Shown: positions 37,505 through 48,700, counted from the first letter of the stretch. The stretch: 64,000 nt of DNA from Bremerella sp. JC817 (GCF_040718835.1 NZ_JBFEFG010000264.1:1-64000); one strand, 5' to 3'. A program made the numbers and translations. Notes: generated by a model not told the origin, from the sequence alone.

Positions 37505-38656
37505 TTACTTCTCGACCGAGAACTTGTGAACCGTCACTTCGTGGAACGTTTCGCCTGGCTTCAGCGTGGCCGAAGGGAAGCTTGGCTGGTTCGGGGTGTC
37601 GGGGAAGTGTTGGGTTTCCAGACAGAAGGCTTCGTGCTGGTTCAGGCCGCCATTGGCGTCGCTGCCATCCAGGAAGTTACCGCTGTAGAACTGAATGCCT
37701 GGCTGCGTCGTCCAGACTTCCATCACGCGCCCCGAGGTCGGTTCTTTGACGGTCGCGGCCAACGCCAGCTTGTCGGTCTGATCGCTCAAAACAAAGCAGT
37801 GGTCGAAGCCAACCGGATCGCCACCGGTCTTCTGGATGTCTTTGCCAATCGCCTTGAACGAGGTGAAGTCCATCGGCGTTCCTTTGACCGTAGCCAGGTC
37901 GCCCGTTGGAATCAGGTTCTCGTCAACCGGCAGATACTTGTCAGCTTCCAGCTTCAGAAGGTGATCGTAGTTCTTACCACTCTTGGCGCCCGCCAGGTTC
38001 CAATAGTTGTGGTTGGTCAGGTTCAAGACGGTGGTGGCGTCGGTGGTCGCGGTGTAGTCCATGACCAACTCGTTATCTGGCGTCAGCGTGTACTTCACGG
38101 TGACCTTCAGGTTGCCAGGGTAGCCTTCTTCGCCATCTTTACTGGTGTAGTCGAACTGAACGCCGACGGCGTCTTCGGTTTCGATTTTCTTGGCAGCCCA
38201 GACCACCTTATCGAAACCCTTTAAGCCGCCATGGAGCGTGTTCGGGCCGTTGTTGGTCGCCAGGGTGTACTCTTTGCCGTCCAGCGAGAACTTACCCTTG
38301 GCGATGCGGTTGGCGTAACGACCGACCGTGGCACCAAAGTAAGGAGGACCGGCGAGGTAGCCTTCCAGGTTATCGAAACCGACGTTGATATTGGCCGACT
38401 TGCCATCCTTATCAGGGGCCGAGAGGCTGGTCATGACGGCGCCGTAGTTGATCAGCTCCATCACGAGGCCGTTGCCGTTATCAACGGTGTATTTTGCGAT
38501 CACGGTTCCGTCCGGCAGTTGGCCGAACTCGCTCGCGGTCACGTTCATGGGGGTGTCCTTTCCTTTAGCTGCAGGCTCAGCGGCCGAAAGGCCGGTTGCC
38601 GTCATTACGATTGCCGCAAGGCTCAATGCGACAGAGGTTAAGCAGCGTGTCATCAT
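37505..38656 (-). CDS. galM: Secreted aldose 1-epimerase (galactose mutarotase)
   Basis: The enzyme interconverts alpha and beta anomers of galactose/glucose. Family motifs are INYGAVMTSL at the start of the domain, NGPNTLHGG with an active-site His, NHNYWNLAG with the catalytic His and LETQHFPDTPNQ with the catalytic Glu. An N-terminal signal peptide (residues 1-26) makes this an exported mutarotase, a form common in planctomycetes and Bacteroidetes that use extracellular glycans. The start MMTRCL at 38656 gives 383 residues; an ATG at 38671 adds five. A terminator follows, so it is monocistronic. Confidence 0.92.
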   Translation of the reverse strand: MMTRCLTSVALSLAAIVMTATGLSAAEPAAKGKDTPMNVTASEFGQLPDGTVIAKYTVDNGNGLVMELINYGAVMTSLSAPDKDGKSANINVGFDNLEGYLAGPPYFGATVGRYANRIAKGKFSLDGKEYTLATNNGPNTLHGGLKGFDKVVWAAKKIETEDAVGVQFDYTSKDGEEGYPGNLKVTVKYTLTPDNELVMDYTATTDATTVLNLTNHNYWNLAGAKSGKNYDHLLKLEADKYLPVDENLIPTGDLATVKGTPMDFTSFKAIGKDIQKTGGDPVGFDHCFVLSDQTDKLALAATVKEPTSGRVMEVWTTQPGIQFYSGNFLDGSDANGGLNQHEAFCLETQHFPDTPNQPSFPSATLKPGETFHEVTVHKFSVEK

Positions 38657-38957
38657 CGGAACTCCAGACATTTGGGGCTAGTAGAGAGACGGCGTGAAAC
38701 ACCGTCCAGGGAATAGCTAGGGTGACGTGCATTGAGAACTATTATCCGACTCCGTTTTTCAGAAGTCTAGCGATTAACGGTATTTACGGTTCAAACCATA
38801 GGGGAATTTCCTGCGTAGTAGAGTTGTTTGAGAATGATTGCACCAGCACCTGAGATATTTTGCGAAAATTTCCGGAAAACGGCAGCAAGGTTTTCGCCTG
38901 GCCGGTAACTAACCCAGCGAGAAAAGGATGACACCCACCGAGATTGCAGGAGTCGAC

Positions 38958-39482
38958 GTGAAGCCAGAGCCAGCAGCATTGCTCCAGCAGCATGACCGCT
39001 GGCTGAGGACTGCGCTGATCGCTCGACTTCGCAACTCGGTGGAAGTCGATGATGTGATGCAGGAAACGGTTACCGCGGCGCTGGTGAATTGGCAGCAGAT
39101 TAGGGACCCTGGCGCTGCGGGACCGTGGCTCTACAAAATCGCCATTCGACAGGCATTGTTGTATCGCCGTAAGCAAGGACGGATTCGCAAGTTACACGAA
39201 GACGCCCAGGAGCACGCGCCCCCTCGGGGCGACTCCGGGCGCAACCCACTCGACTGGCTTCTCGCCGAGGAACGCGACCAGATGGTGCGTGACGCCCTGA
39301 GCGAACTTCCTCGCCGCGATGCCGAGATCTTGTTGTTGAAATACACCGAGCAGTGGAGCTATCGCGAAATCAGCGAGCATATCGGGATTAGTACCAGCGC
39401 AGTCGAAGCCCGACTCCACCGAGCCCGACAACGAATGCGCGAACGACTGATGGCCCGGGAAGTGATCTCCACGGGCACCTAG
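38958..39482 (+). CDS. ECF-type RNA polymerase sigma factor
   Basis: Region 2 is seen in LRNSVEVDDVMQETVTAAL and region 4 in LPRRDAEILLLKYTEQWSYREISEHIGIS with the recognition helix STSAVEARLHRARQRM. The best start is GTG at 38958 because AGGAG at 38948-38952 lies five bases upstream (174 residues); the ATG at 38928 is fused to its own purine run and would add ten residues. The next gene encodes a membrane protein of the anti-sigma type, and a secreted PDZ protein follows, so this is an envelope-signal module. Confidence 0.9.
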   Translation: MKPEPAALLQQHDRWLRTALIARLRNSVEVDDVMQETVTAALVNWQQIRDPGAAGPWLYKIAIRQALLYRRKQGRIRKLHEDAQEHAPPRGDSGRNPLDWLLAEERDQMVRDALSELPRRDAEILLLKYTEQWSYREISEHIGISTSAVEARLHRARQRMRERLMAREVISTGT

Positions 39483-39504
39483 TTCAAAAACGAATTTTGA
39501 AACC

Positions 39505-40224
39505 ATGAACGATTTACCCAATTCGATCGACGACCGCATGCTCGACCGCCTGGTCGATGGCGAACTCTCTCCGGACGAGTATCGCCAGGTGCTCGTTGCT
39601 TTGGAGCAAGCTCCGGATGGTTGGCGACGTTGTGCCCACGCGTTTCTCGAATCTCAAGCGTTGGGACAGACTCTGCCGCTGGTGATGCAGCCCGCCTTGA
39701 CGACCTCCCAGAGTGAGGCGGCACCGACGGTAGAGGCGTCGCCGCCGCCATCGAGCTCTTTTTCCTTCCATCGCATGGAAACCATCGCCGCCGTCGCGGC
39801 CTCGGTGGCCATTGCGTTTGGCTTGGGCTGGTACATCTCGGACCTCGGGGGAAACACTCCAGGGGTTGTGACACCAGGACCAGGCCCTAGCACGATGGCG
39901 AATGTGGTCAATCCACCAATGCCCGCCGATATTCCGCGGCATGAGGTGAAGAAGCCGCAGTTCGTTTATGTGAATCAATGGGACGGTCAGGGTGGCAGTG
40001 GCATGCCCATTCCGATCGACCCGACCCGCAAGTTCAATCCCGAGCAAAACTGGGATCCGACTTGGGGGATGTCGCCTGCCGAGGTTCAAAAATTCCAGGA
40101 CGCCGGCCATCGCTTGAAGACCGAGAATCGTTTCATTCCGGTTTCGATGGACGATGGTCAGCAAGTGGTTGTCCCTGTGCAGGACGTGATGATTTATGAC
40201 CAGCCGGCCTTGCCGTACCACTAA
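39505..40224 (+). CDS. Probable membrane anti-sigma factor
   Basis: The 239-residue protein has an N-terminal domain (MLDRLVDGELSPDEYRQVL, residues 12-60) of the kind seen in planctomycete anti-sigma factors, a Ser/Pro linker, one membrane helix (about residues 90-108) and an extracytoplasmic C-terminal region rich in Pro and Gly. The Cys/His of a classical zinc anti-sigma domain are not evident. It begins 22 bp after the ECF sigma gene, which is the main support for its role; the cognate pairing is inference. Confidence 0.72.
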   Translation: MNDLPNSIDDRMLDRLVDGELSPDEYRQVLVALEQAPDGWRRCAHAFLESQALGQTLPLVMQPALTTSQSEAAPTVEASPPPSSSFSFHRMETIAAVAASVAIAFGLGWYISDLGGNTPGVVTPGPGPSTMANVVNPPMPADIPRHEVKKPQFVYVNQWDGQGGSGMPIPIDPTRKFNPEQNWDPTWGMSPAEVQKFQDAGHRLKTENRFIPVSMDDGQQVVVPVQDVMIYDQPALPYH

Positions 40225-40315
40225 GGCCGTGATCGATTTGCCCCGCGGTTCCAGCATTAAATTCGTTGCCCAGTTCCAGACAAATCAAACCCTCACAGTA
40301 GAAAAGGAGTGAACC

Positions 40316-41341
40316 ATGAAGGTCCAGTTTTGGTTAGCACCAACTCTGTTCGCGATGGGAGTCATCGCGTCCCCCATGCTTAGCCAGGCTCGCGCGGACG
40401 ATGCCCCTCAAGCTGAAGCTGAAGTACAAGTGGAAGTAGAAGTCGAACAGGCCGAAGCTGAGGCGCCAGCCGCAAAGCAGTATTGGCTGGGTGTGCAGTT
40501 GGCACCGACTCCCGAGATTCTCAAAACCCATGTCGAACGATTGAAAGATGGTGCCGCCATGGTCGCTGGCGTGGCACCTGGCAGCCCGGCCGAAAAGGCT
40601 GGCCTGAAAGCGGGCGATCATATCTTGAAGGTGAACGACACCGGCGTGACCTCTCCTAACCAGGTCGTCGACATCGTCAGAACGAGCAAGGAAGAAGCGT
40701 TGTCGCTGCGAGTGCTTCGCGGTACCGAAATCGAATCGCTGACCGTTAAACTGGAAGAAGCTCCGGCCGATATGCTCTCGAAGCAGGTCCCGATTCCTCA
40801 GCCAGAAGTAATCGGTATCGCCCCAGGCGAAATGGGTGAGCCGAACGCTCGCTTCCGTTTCTTCGGACCTGGTCAGATCGTTCCTCCGCAAGTTCGCGTG
40901 AAGGTCCTGGGCCAGCCACTACCGCAGAACACCACCATTCGCGTCGAGCGTAAGAACGACGAGCCCGCCAAGTTGCACATCGAACGGGATGGCAAGACGT
41001 GGGATATCACCGACAAAGAAATTGACAAGCTGCCAGAAGACCTGCAAGAGTTTGCTCGAAACTACCTGGAAGGTGGCGCTGGCATGATTGTGATCGGCGA
41101 GCAAAGTGTACCATTCCTGCAAATGCAAGAACGCATGCGTGCCTTGGTTCCAGGAGAGCAGCCGCATCAGATCATCGAAGGCTCGGCCGTGGGGACTGCG
41201 GAAATCGACAAATTCCACAAACAACTCCAGCGAGACATGGAAGAAATGCGAGAGATGATGAAGCAGATGCATGAGCGCATGGACCAAATGAAGAAGGCTG
41301 TTCCTGTCCCGCCTCAGCCTGAAGAGCCCGGCGAAGCGTAA
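40316..41341 (+). CDS. Secreted PDZ-domain protein
   Basis: The 341-residue protein starts with a clear signal peptide (ending ARA-DD, residue 27) and a good ribosome-binding site (AAAAGGAG). A Glu/Val/Ala-rich linker leads to one PDZ domain (about residues 60-145) with GVAPGSPAEKAGLKAGDHILKVN. The C-terminus is a Met/Glu-rich coiled coil (about 305-330). No protease domain is attached. PDZ proteins in sigma-factor modules often bind exposed C-termini of misfolded envelope proteins, so this could be the stress-sensing or effector part. A terminator at 41401-41436 closes the three-gene unit. Confidence 0.85.
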   Translation: MKVQFWLAPTLFAMGVIASPMLSQARADDAPQAEAEVQVEVEVEQAEAEAPAAKQYWLGVQLAPTPEILKTHVERLKDGAAMVAGVAPGSPAEKAGLKAGDHILKVNDTGVTSPNQVVDIVRTSKEEALSLRVLRGTEIESLTVKLEEAPADMLSKQVPIPQPEVIGIAPGEMGEPNARFRFFGPGQIVPPQVRVKVLGQPLPQNTTIRVERKNDEPAKLHIERDGKTWDITDKEIDKLPEDLQEFARNYLEGGAGMIVIGEQSVPFLQMQERMRALVPGEQPHQIIEGSAVGTAEIDKFHKQLQRDMEEMREMMKQMHERMDQMKKAVPVPPQPEEPGEA

Positions 41342-41400
41342 CGCCGAACGATAGACCTCGAAAGTTCCTGGCCCCAACTCTACGCCAGGAAACAATTTGG

Positions 41401-41436
41401 GCCGCTAGTCTTTGATCGGAGACGGGCGGCTTTTTT
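41401..41436 (+). terminator. Rho-independent terminator of the ECF/anti-sigma/PDZ unit
   Basis: GCCGC plus GTCT on the left arm pairs with AGAC and GCGGC on the right arm, followed by six T on the plus strand. Confidence 0.82.
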
Positions 41437-41694
41437 GTTCTTGAATCTGACTGCCTGATACGATCGGATTAACTGCCACTGGGTAGATAAAATGCCTGTT
41501 TTTCCGGTCTGTTTTGTGCAATTGAAAGAACAAAGTGCTGGCGAGCCACGAACATCTTTTTGTCTCTTCTTTTCCAACACCTCGTTATGTCGCTACCTTG
41601 AAGGAACGTGGTCGACCCTAATAATTGACTCGCAGCCGCTATTGCCCCACGGAAGTCGATCCAATGGTTGCCCGTTCCAGCAAGTACCCATCGC

Positions 41695-43623
41695 ATGACC
41701 CGATCCGACCACGATCCATTTCAACTGCTGGGAGCAGCGATTCAAGAGAATCCGCGTCTGGCCACCATGCTGACGCAGATCTGGCGGCAACTCGATACGG
41801 CCGACCAGCTCTTGCAGTTGTTCACCGGAATCTGTAGAGCGCTGGCCGAATCGTTTCCCAAGTCAGCCGCTCAAGTCTTGCAGCAACAATCGTCAGGCGA
41901 CTGGAAGCCGGTCGCGACGGCCGGAAACCCAGGCAAGGTGCGCTCGCAGCAAATCGATCAATGGCTGCAAGCAGAGATCTCGACCGGAAGCCCTGCGGCC
42001 GTTTCGCTGCCAATGGATAACGAGCCGCAACGTTTGCTGATCCTCGAAGGTGTCGAATCGCTTCCTTCTCAATCGCTGCACGCCATTGCCCAGGTCGCCC
42101 GGTTCGCGGTCAATCGGTTCATTGAAAACCAGAACAAGAACGATCGAGCCCAGCGCCTTAAAGCGATGCTGAACATGGTGCAGCGCTGGCATCATACCGA
42201 CGACCTGGTCTCGCTGCTGAATGAGATGGCTCAGTGCTCGACCGAGTTCTTCAGTGCCGAGCGTGCCAGTATCTTCCTGTGGGATAAAGCGAAGCATCAG
42301 TTGATTGGCCGGCCAGCCCTGGGGGTGGAAGATGGCAAGCTGGTTGTGCCAGACGACAAAGGTGTCGTCGGGGCGGTCGTGCAAAGTGGCGAGCCGCGCC
42401 GCGTCGACGATATGCTGGGGCACGAAGTCAATCGCGAGATCGACAAGCAGTTAGAGTTTCATACCCGCAGCCTGCTGTGCGTACCGCTGAAAGATCGCAA
42501 AGGAAAAGTGTTCGGCGCGTTCGAGCTGATCAACAAGAAGGAGGGCAACTTCACCACCAAGGATGAACAAGGCCTCGCGGAAGTCGCGGTTCACGCGGCG
42601 GCGGTTCTGGAAAGTTCGCAGCAGATCGCCGAACTGACCGAGAGTCGCGACCGGATCGCTCAGGCCCAAGCTGCCGAGATCCAGCTGATTGGCGAATCGC
42701 TCGCCATGCTCGAGCTTCGCCGCAACATCGATCGCATCGCAGCAACCAGGTTGCCGGTGCTGGTCCTGGGAGAGAACGGTACCGGTAAGGAAGTGGTCAG
42801 CCGACTGATCCATTATCAAAGCGATCGTCGCGGCCAGCCTTTGGTCGCGGTCAACTGCGCGGCGCTGCCAGACACGCTCCTCGAAAGCGAACTGTTCGGT
42901 CACGAGAAAGGGGCTTTCACCGGGGCCCATGAAACGAAGGCCGGCAAGTTCGAACTCGCCTCCGGTGGGACGTTATTCCTCGACGAGATCGGCGACATGA
43001 GTCTCACCGGTCAGGCCAAGCTGCTGCGAGTTCTCGAAAACCATGTCGTGACGCGGCTGGGCGGACAGGGCGATATCGAGATCGACGTTCGCGTCGTCGC
43101 AGCGACCAACCAGGATCTGCCGCAACTCGTGAAAGAGAACAAGTTCCGGCAAGATCTGTTCTATCGCTTGGATGTCGTCTCGGTGACGTTGCCTCCGCTG
43201 CGCGATCGTGGGAACGATATTCTGATCCTGGCCGAGAAGTTCCTCGACCTGTTTTCACGCAAGGCCCGGCGACCGCTCCCGCAGCTTTCGACCGACGCCA
43301 AGTCGCGGCTGCTGGGGCATGCCTGGCCGGGCAACATCCGCGAGCTTCGTAACACGATGGAACGCATCGCGTTTCTGTGCGATCGCGACGTCATCACGGC
43401 CGACCTGATCCCGCTCGAGACGATGACCGGCCCCCATGTCAATCAGGTACCAGCCCAACTCGACCTGGCGACCGCGACTGAGCACTTCCAGGCCGACTTC
43501 ATTAGCTATCACATGGAGCGGACCGGAGGGAACATGGCCCAAGCCGCCAAAAACATGGGCGTGCATCGCTCGAACTTGCACCGGAAGATGAAGCAGCTAG
43601 GGCTTTTAGACGAAAAAGAGTAG
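41695..43623 (+). CDS. GAF-containing sigma-54-dependent activator
   Basis: The 642-residue protein has an N-terminal region, a GAF domain (about 155-305), a sigma-54-interacting AAA domain (about 335-560) and a Fis-type helix-turn-helix (about 595-640, [16 protein letters not shown]). The AAA part has Walker A GENGTGKE, the sigma-54 contact loop GAFTGA near residue 406, Walker [10 protein letters not shown] and an arginine-finger region. GAFTGA is intact, so it should activate sigma-54 promoters in response to a ligand or redox state sensed by GAF rather than by phosphorylation (no receiver). Start is ATG 41695. Its targets are not visible nearby. Confidence 0.92.
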   Translation: MTRSDHDPFQLLGAAIQENPRLATMLTQIWRQLDTADQLLQLFTGICRALAESFPKSAAQVLQQQSSGDWKPVATAGNPGKVRSQQIDQWLQAEISTGSPAAVSLPMDNEPQRLLILEGVESLPSQSLHAIAQVARFAVNRFIENQNKNDRAQRLKAMLNMVQRWHHTDDLVSLLNEMAQCSTEFFSAERASIFLWDKAKHQLIGRPALGVEDGKLVVPDDKGVVGAVVQSGEPRRVDDMLGHEVNREIDKQLEFHTRSLLCVPLKDRKGKVFGAFELINKKEGNFTTKDEQGLAEVAVHAAAVLESSQQIAELTESRDRIAQAQAAEIQLIGESLAMLELRRNIDRIAATRLPVLVLGENGTGKEVVSRLIHYQSDRRGQPLVAVNCAALPDTLLESELFGHEKGAFTGAHETKAGKFELASGGTLFLDEIGDMSLTGQAKLLRVLENHVVTRLGGQGDIEIDVRVVAATNQDLPQLVKENKFRQDLFYRLDVVSVTLPPLRDRGNDILILAEKFLDLFSRKARRPLPQLSTDAKSRLLGHAWPGNIRELRNTMERIAFLCDRDVITADLIPLETMTGPHVNQVPAQLDLATATEHFQADFISYHMERTGGNMAQAAKNMGVHRSNLHRKMKQLGLLDEKE

Positions 43624-43817
43624 GCGGATTGCCCCCAGATTTCAAGGAATTCGCCCACCAGCCCAGGCCCGCCACGAATTTCTTCAAGCGTCCCCTTCAC
43701 CCCAGCCGAGAAAAGCGGTAAAGTATGCGTTTCGTAACCAGAGTCCGTGAAGGACTAGGCGAAATCAGAGGCCCAGCCCGAACCATTTCGGTCTCCTAAG
43801 CCTCCTAAAACCAGATC

Positions 43818-43890
<73 letters not shown>

Positions 43891-43896
43891 CTTTCT

Positions 43897-43935
43897 AAAC
43901 CCTGTGAGTGTTTGCACTTACGGGGTTTTCTTTTG
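43897..43935 (+). terminator. Terminator after tRNA-Lys
   Basis: AACCCTGTGAGTG pairs with CACTTACGGGGTT (11 of 13) around TTTG, followed by TTCTTTT on the plus strand. Confidence 0.78.
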
Positions 43936-43996
43936 CGCTGAAAGTCGGTGAGCTTCGCGGATTATCACCGGATTTGTCACTTCTGACAATATGGTC

Positions 43997-44944
43997 TTAC
44001 TCTTCCATGGGGGTTCGCCGCTCGTGTGCGGATTGCAGTACGCTGACTACGTCATGGTCGAGATATTGCAGCTTTGAACGCATCTCATGCCAGTCAGCGT
44101 TGAGGGATAGGTTCTCAATTACAGCCAACCATTCAACCGCTGGCTGAGTATTGGGAAACACGGTTGCAAATGCCTTATCGAAATGAGTGGCTTTTGACCT
44201 AACTTTGTCTTGAAGAGATTCCAATCGACCTCGTAGATCGTCGATCCTGGGTTGCTCGTATTCATTCTTCCCTACAAGTTCGAGCGGAATACGTTTCTCG
44301 ACAGACTGAATCGCCACACTTATTTCATGGCAGCTGTCTAGAATGTAGGTCAAGTTTTGCCATTCCTTAAGCTTACTAGCTATTTCCTCAAGTATCCCCT
44401 CGCTTGATTTTGGGTCGAGTACATTCAGAATCAGCATCTGTCTCAGCCGTCCGATGAATTTCTGATGCACCCTTCGCTCGCCTTTATCTATGGAATTCTC
44501 CCAACCATCTATTGCCGTTAGGAGTGTAGCCTGTAGATGGATCTTGGCTTGTTTGGCGAGCTCCAATTGTGATTGTTCTTGAGCGTCGGCAGATTTTCTG
44601 AGTTCCCATTGGGTAATAATCAACTCCTTTCGCTGTTCCGCAAGTTCTTGCTTTTGAAGCCAAATAGCCGCGATGACTCCGACCAGTGCCAACGATGAGA
44701 TAAGCGAGTTGATGAAACCAAAACTGTCTCCAAATTCACCAGCCTTATCTAGCCCTAGTGTTAGTTCCCACGGCCATTCTTCAAATTGAAGAAACCACGG
44801 TACGAAACCAAAGCACCAAACAAGCAGGACTAAAGTCAGTCCCATCCAAATCGGCTTGAGTGAAACTTCCGGCATTGAGCCAAGAATTTCTTTTAGTTCA
44901 GGATCGAGATCGCGAGTCCTCACCGGTTTAGATTTGTCTGACAT
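43997..44944 (-). CDS. Membrane protein resembling putative phage abortive-infection proteins
   Basis: The 315-residue protein has two N-terminal membrane segments (about residues 35-55 and 78-98) with GEFGDSFGFINSLISSLA, then WLQKQELAEQRKEL and a long charged coiled-coil/helical cytoplasmic part. The FGD-FG-N-L-S and LQ-ELxxQRxEL pattern is that of the putative abortive-infection family (PF16872-like) and related uncharacterised defence-island proteins; the match is by pattern only. The gene is more A/T-rich than its surroundings and lies between a tRNA and a recombinase remnant, which supports lateral acquisition. Start is ATG 44944; ATG 44983 adds 13 residues. Anti-phage function is inference. 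Confidence 0.6.
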   Translation of the reverse strand: MSDKSKPVRTRDLDPELKEILGSMPEVSLKPIWMGLTLVLLVWCFGFVPWFLQFEEWPWELTLGLDKAGEFGDSFGFINSLISSLALVGVIAAIWLQKQELAEQRKELIITQWELRKSADAQEQSQLELAKQAKIHLQATLLTAIDGWENSIDKGERRVHQKFIGRLRQMLILNVLDPKSSEGILEEIASKLKEWQNLTYILDSCHEISVAIQSVEKRIPLELVGKNEYEQPRIDDLRGRLESLQDKVRSKATHFDKAFATVFPNTQPAVEWLAVIENLSLNADWHEMRSKLQYLDHDVVSVLQSAHERRTPMEE

Positions 44945-45016
44945 GGCATAACATCGACTATTTGCAACGTTGATAAGTCTCACTCATATGACGACCAATT
45001 TAGCCTCAATTCAAAG

Positions 45017-45378
45017 CTACGCAAACTTCGATGCTTCTTTTGGTGTTGACCCGCAACACTGCCAAAGCAATTCCGCCGTTCGTTCAGCATCCTGTCCAAC
45101 GTAAAACTTCAGCGTCGTCTCAATCGACTCATGCCGCATGAGCTCCCGCAGCTGCTGAGGGAGCAGCCTTTTGGACCATCGTTCCCCGAATGCCCGGCGT
45201 AAGTCGTGGACGCTGGCGAATTTCTCTTTTTCGGTCCGTCGGTCGACGTTGACCACGATCTTCGACTTTTGGCCGATCTCGCTGATGACCTTCAAGGCCC
45301 AGTCTGCCCTTGGACGCTTGCCCGGCGAGACTCAGGGACAATTCTGAGCGTCTTTGGCAGTTTCTCGGTCAATCTCAC
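45017..45378 (-). pseudogene. Tyrosine recombinase (integrase) 3' remnant
   Basis: The open part (45295-45017) encodes the catalytic end of a phage-type integrase: HDLRRAFGERW with the HxxR motif, then LMRHESIETTLKFYVG with His and the nucleophilic Tyr. A second piece, reading KLPKTLRIVPESRRAS in another frame just upstream (to about 45378), joins it only through a one-base shift near 45300. The N-terminal arm-binding domain and the first catalytic Arg are missing. The gene is therefore a decayed remnant, probably of the element that brought in the neighbouring membrane protein. Confidence 0.75.
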
Positions 45379-45602
45379 GGCATCGTCGGGTAATAGCCGG
45401 CAGGGTAGGGCTGGGTGTCGACGGCGGCGGACATTTGTTCCAGGGCGGCGATGCGTTGTTCGAGGGAGTCGACCCGGGCTTGGGTTTCGGGGTGCTCGCC
45501 GTTGCAGGTTTTGCTGCCGAAGCTAAGGCTCAAGCAGCCAGGGTTGGCAAGTAAAGTCAGGCTAGTAATCAGCAAGCATGGCAGCAGTCGTGGGGCACGC
45601 AT
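45375..45602 (-). CDS. Small lipoprotein with short coiled coil
   Basis: The 75-residue product starts at MRAPRLLPC (45602), with a signal sequence and lipobox-like ANPGC (about residue 22), followed by ARVDSLEQRIAALEQM, a short coiled coil, and a Tyr/Pro-rich tail ending YYPTMP. The stop codon overlaps the integrase remnant, so the natural C-terminus may have been changed by the island. No known family. An earlier in-frame start at 45668 lacks a signal-like N-terminus. Confidence 0.5.
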   Translation of the reverse strand: MRAPRLLPCLLITSLTLLANPGCLSLSFGSKTCNGEHPETQARVDSLEQRIAALEQMSAAVDTQPYPAGYYPTMP

Positions 45603-45794
45603 GGAGAGAAACTTTCTTCCCGAGGTGAAGCGAAGGCCAGACAAGTCAAAGCCTGGCGATCGTCGCAAACCCCCAAAAGTGGGTCAATTCCAACTGCCCC
45701 AATTCGGCCTGATCGACAAGTCGCCCCCGGACAGGCTTCGGTAAGCCGAGCAGTGCCAGCATGCCGCAGCTTTCACCTGGGCCGGCCAGGCCAA

Positions 45795-48700
45795 CTACTC
45801 CTTCGTTGCCCATTTCATCGCGCGGTCGAAGGACTTGGAGCCGGTGGGCCATTCGTGGTCGTCGGGGACGAAGCCGTGGGTTTCGATGATTTCGGCGAGG
45901 GTCTGGCCTGCTTCTTCTCGGTTGCCGGCTTGGGCGAGTTGCATGCCGAGGCGGACGATCGTGCGGCGGGGGTAGTCTTTCGCGATCTCGATCAGGCCGC
46001 TCAGGATGCGGTCGCGCGAGAAGTTCAGCTCTTGGAACATGGCAGGCCAGCCTTCCGACTCGGCCAGGTAGAAGGCAATCTGGAAGTAGAGGGCCTCCCC
46101 TTGCGGTCCCTCGATGCGGTCGGCGATCGACGTGGCATAGGCTTCGGCTTCCTCGTCGGTGCCGCCATTTTTCGGCAGGTGGGTCATGGCGGCCTCGGCG
46201 TAGACGCGAGCATACGAAGGAGCTTTGTCAGCGGCTCGGTCGAGCACGAACTTCATTTGCGAACGCGTCCAGTTCAAGTCGCGGCCGAGGCGGACTGCCG
46301 CGGCGAAGGCTTCCGGCGGAGCGTCGTCGCGTTGAATGAGCGGCGTGAGAATCTCTTTGCACTCTTCCATCTGATCGCGATACTCACTCAGCACATTGCC
46401 AGGCGTCGACGCGTCGGGCTTGTCGCCGCGGGCCTTACGGGCAAGGTCGTATTTCAACTCGAACAACGCGAGACGGATCAGCTTGGAGTCAGGGCGAACG
46501 GCCAGGTAATCGCGGAGCTTCTTTTCGTACTCTTCCGCTTCGCCAGATCGCACCGAGACTAAATTCAATCGGAGGATGAGCGACGAATAGAGGTTGTCGG
46601 CAATTGCATCGAGGGCGGGCGTGTTCTCTCGTTCCCACCGCTGGCTGAGGAGCTCTAGCGTGTTGTAGCGTCCTTCCTGCATCAGCTTGACCAGTTCCAG
46701 GGCCAGCAGGTACTCGCGCGAAAGCGGATTCCCTTCCAGGTTCCAGGTCGTCACATTCCCTTCGGCGTCGAAGTTCAGGAACATGCCGGCATCGGGGGCG
46801 AGGCGGATTCCTTCGACCGTTTCGATCTCGGCAGGCAGCTTCACCGGGCCTTCGTGGCGGCTTCCTTCCCAGTCGCGAATGTCGATGCAGCGATCGGTCA
46901 GAAACCAGAACTGCCGCCCGTTTGTAGCGAACTTGCAGCGGCGAATGTCCTGGAGCATTCGCTGCGAATAGGCTTCGTACTGGGCGTTCTTCGGGTTGGT
47001 GACCTGCAGCTTCACGAGGTTGTTGCCATTGAGCACGGCGAAGCGGTAGCGCCCCGAAGCGATCTGCATGGAGGTGTTGGTGTGGATGGTCGCCTTTTGA
47101 CCGGCGAGCCCTTTCTCTTGCGGGACCAGCACCGAGACTTCGACCCGGTCGGCGAAGCGTCGGCCTTCCAGGTAATGACCATGGTTGTCGATGCTGCCGG
47201 AGATTGGTTCGAGCATCGGCTCGTTCTTCGGATTCAGCAGGCGAATATCGACATGCTTCTTGTCGCCGTCGCGAATGGTGTGCAGGCCATTCGCGGCATC
47301 GATCGCGTAGAAATGTTTTCCGTTGGTCGACATGCCAACGTCATGGATCGGGGCTGGCAGCCCGGCAACTTGATAAGTCGCTTCGCCCGTGTCGAGGTCG
47401 TACTGCTCGACCCCACCTTGTTCGGTCCCGATCACCAGCAGCTTGCCATCGTGCGAGATCGCCACGGCACCTTTGCCAGGAGCCTTGTCGGCAGTGAGCT
47501 CGAAGATCGATTTGCCGGAGGCGATGTCCCAGACACGCAGGTCGCCACTCTCGTCGAGGGTGACCGCACGCGTGGCGTCGGCGGAGATCTCCATCTTCCA
47601 GGGACGCTGCTTGCCGACCGAGAACGAACTTCCTTTCTGAAAGCTGGCGCGATCGGAAGCTCGGACCAGGGCATCCAGTTCTTCAACCTTGGCCAGTTCC
47701 CATTCGGTCGGAGCGAGTTCCTCGGCCGGAACCGATGGAGCTTTCACTTCCAGACGAGCCAATTGATAGGGGCGATCAAGCGCCCAGGTCATCATCTTCT
47801 CGAACTCAGGCATGCCTCCGTTGAGAACGTCAGGAACTGGCACGCCGCCCACCGATTCAAAGCGTTCGGCCAACTGCTTTCCCATTGACTTATCTTCGAG
47901 TTCATGGGCGAGCTGGATCGCCATCGAGAGATGCATGTTTTGCCTTGTCGAGTCTCGCAGAGCCATCTTGGCATAGCCTTGCATCACTCGTTCTTTCGAG
48001 AAGCCGAGGCTCTCGAAGGTGCCATACCAGCCGTTGTAGTTGCGGATGCCCCGTGCGATGTGGGCGTAAAGAATGTCTCCTTCATCGCCCCCGACGGCAT
48101 CGGCGACTTCCTGGGCCAGGTCAGAAGAAGCCTCCTGTGAGCCGCCCCAACGAGGCATCAAGCCGATCGCCGCTTCGGCATAAATACGAGGATAGGTCGG
48201 GGCGTTCTTTCGTGCCTCGGTCATCAGGTAGGTTGTTTCCTCCGGCGTCCATTGGCTCACTTTGGCCAGCTCCATTGCCTGGGCGTAAGCTTCGGGGCAA
48301 GGGGGCGATTTTCGCTGAAACAGCGGCATCAGCATGTTCTCAGCTTGTTCGAGGTTGAGCTGGAAGAACTTCGATTCCTGTTCGTCGACTTCGCTGGCAA
48401 AGCCTCGGCCTCGACAGTCCCAAGCCATCTTGATCGCGTCCATTGTCAGCACAACGCGAAAGAACTCGCAGCTTGGGTGCTCGGCCAGGAACTTCTTGTA
48501 GGTGGCAAACTGCGTTTTCTGTTCCCAATGGTTGGTGTGATAGCTCCGGACAAAGTCGGTCAGAAAGTAATAGAGGGTCTGTTGTTCTTTGTCGTACAGA
48601 TCGAAGTCTTCCGCTGCCCAGCGCTGGGCCAGCAGTTCGATCGCTTCAAAACGATGCTCTTCCAATAATCCTTGCAGGTTATTCAGCATGGCCGCATGCA

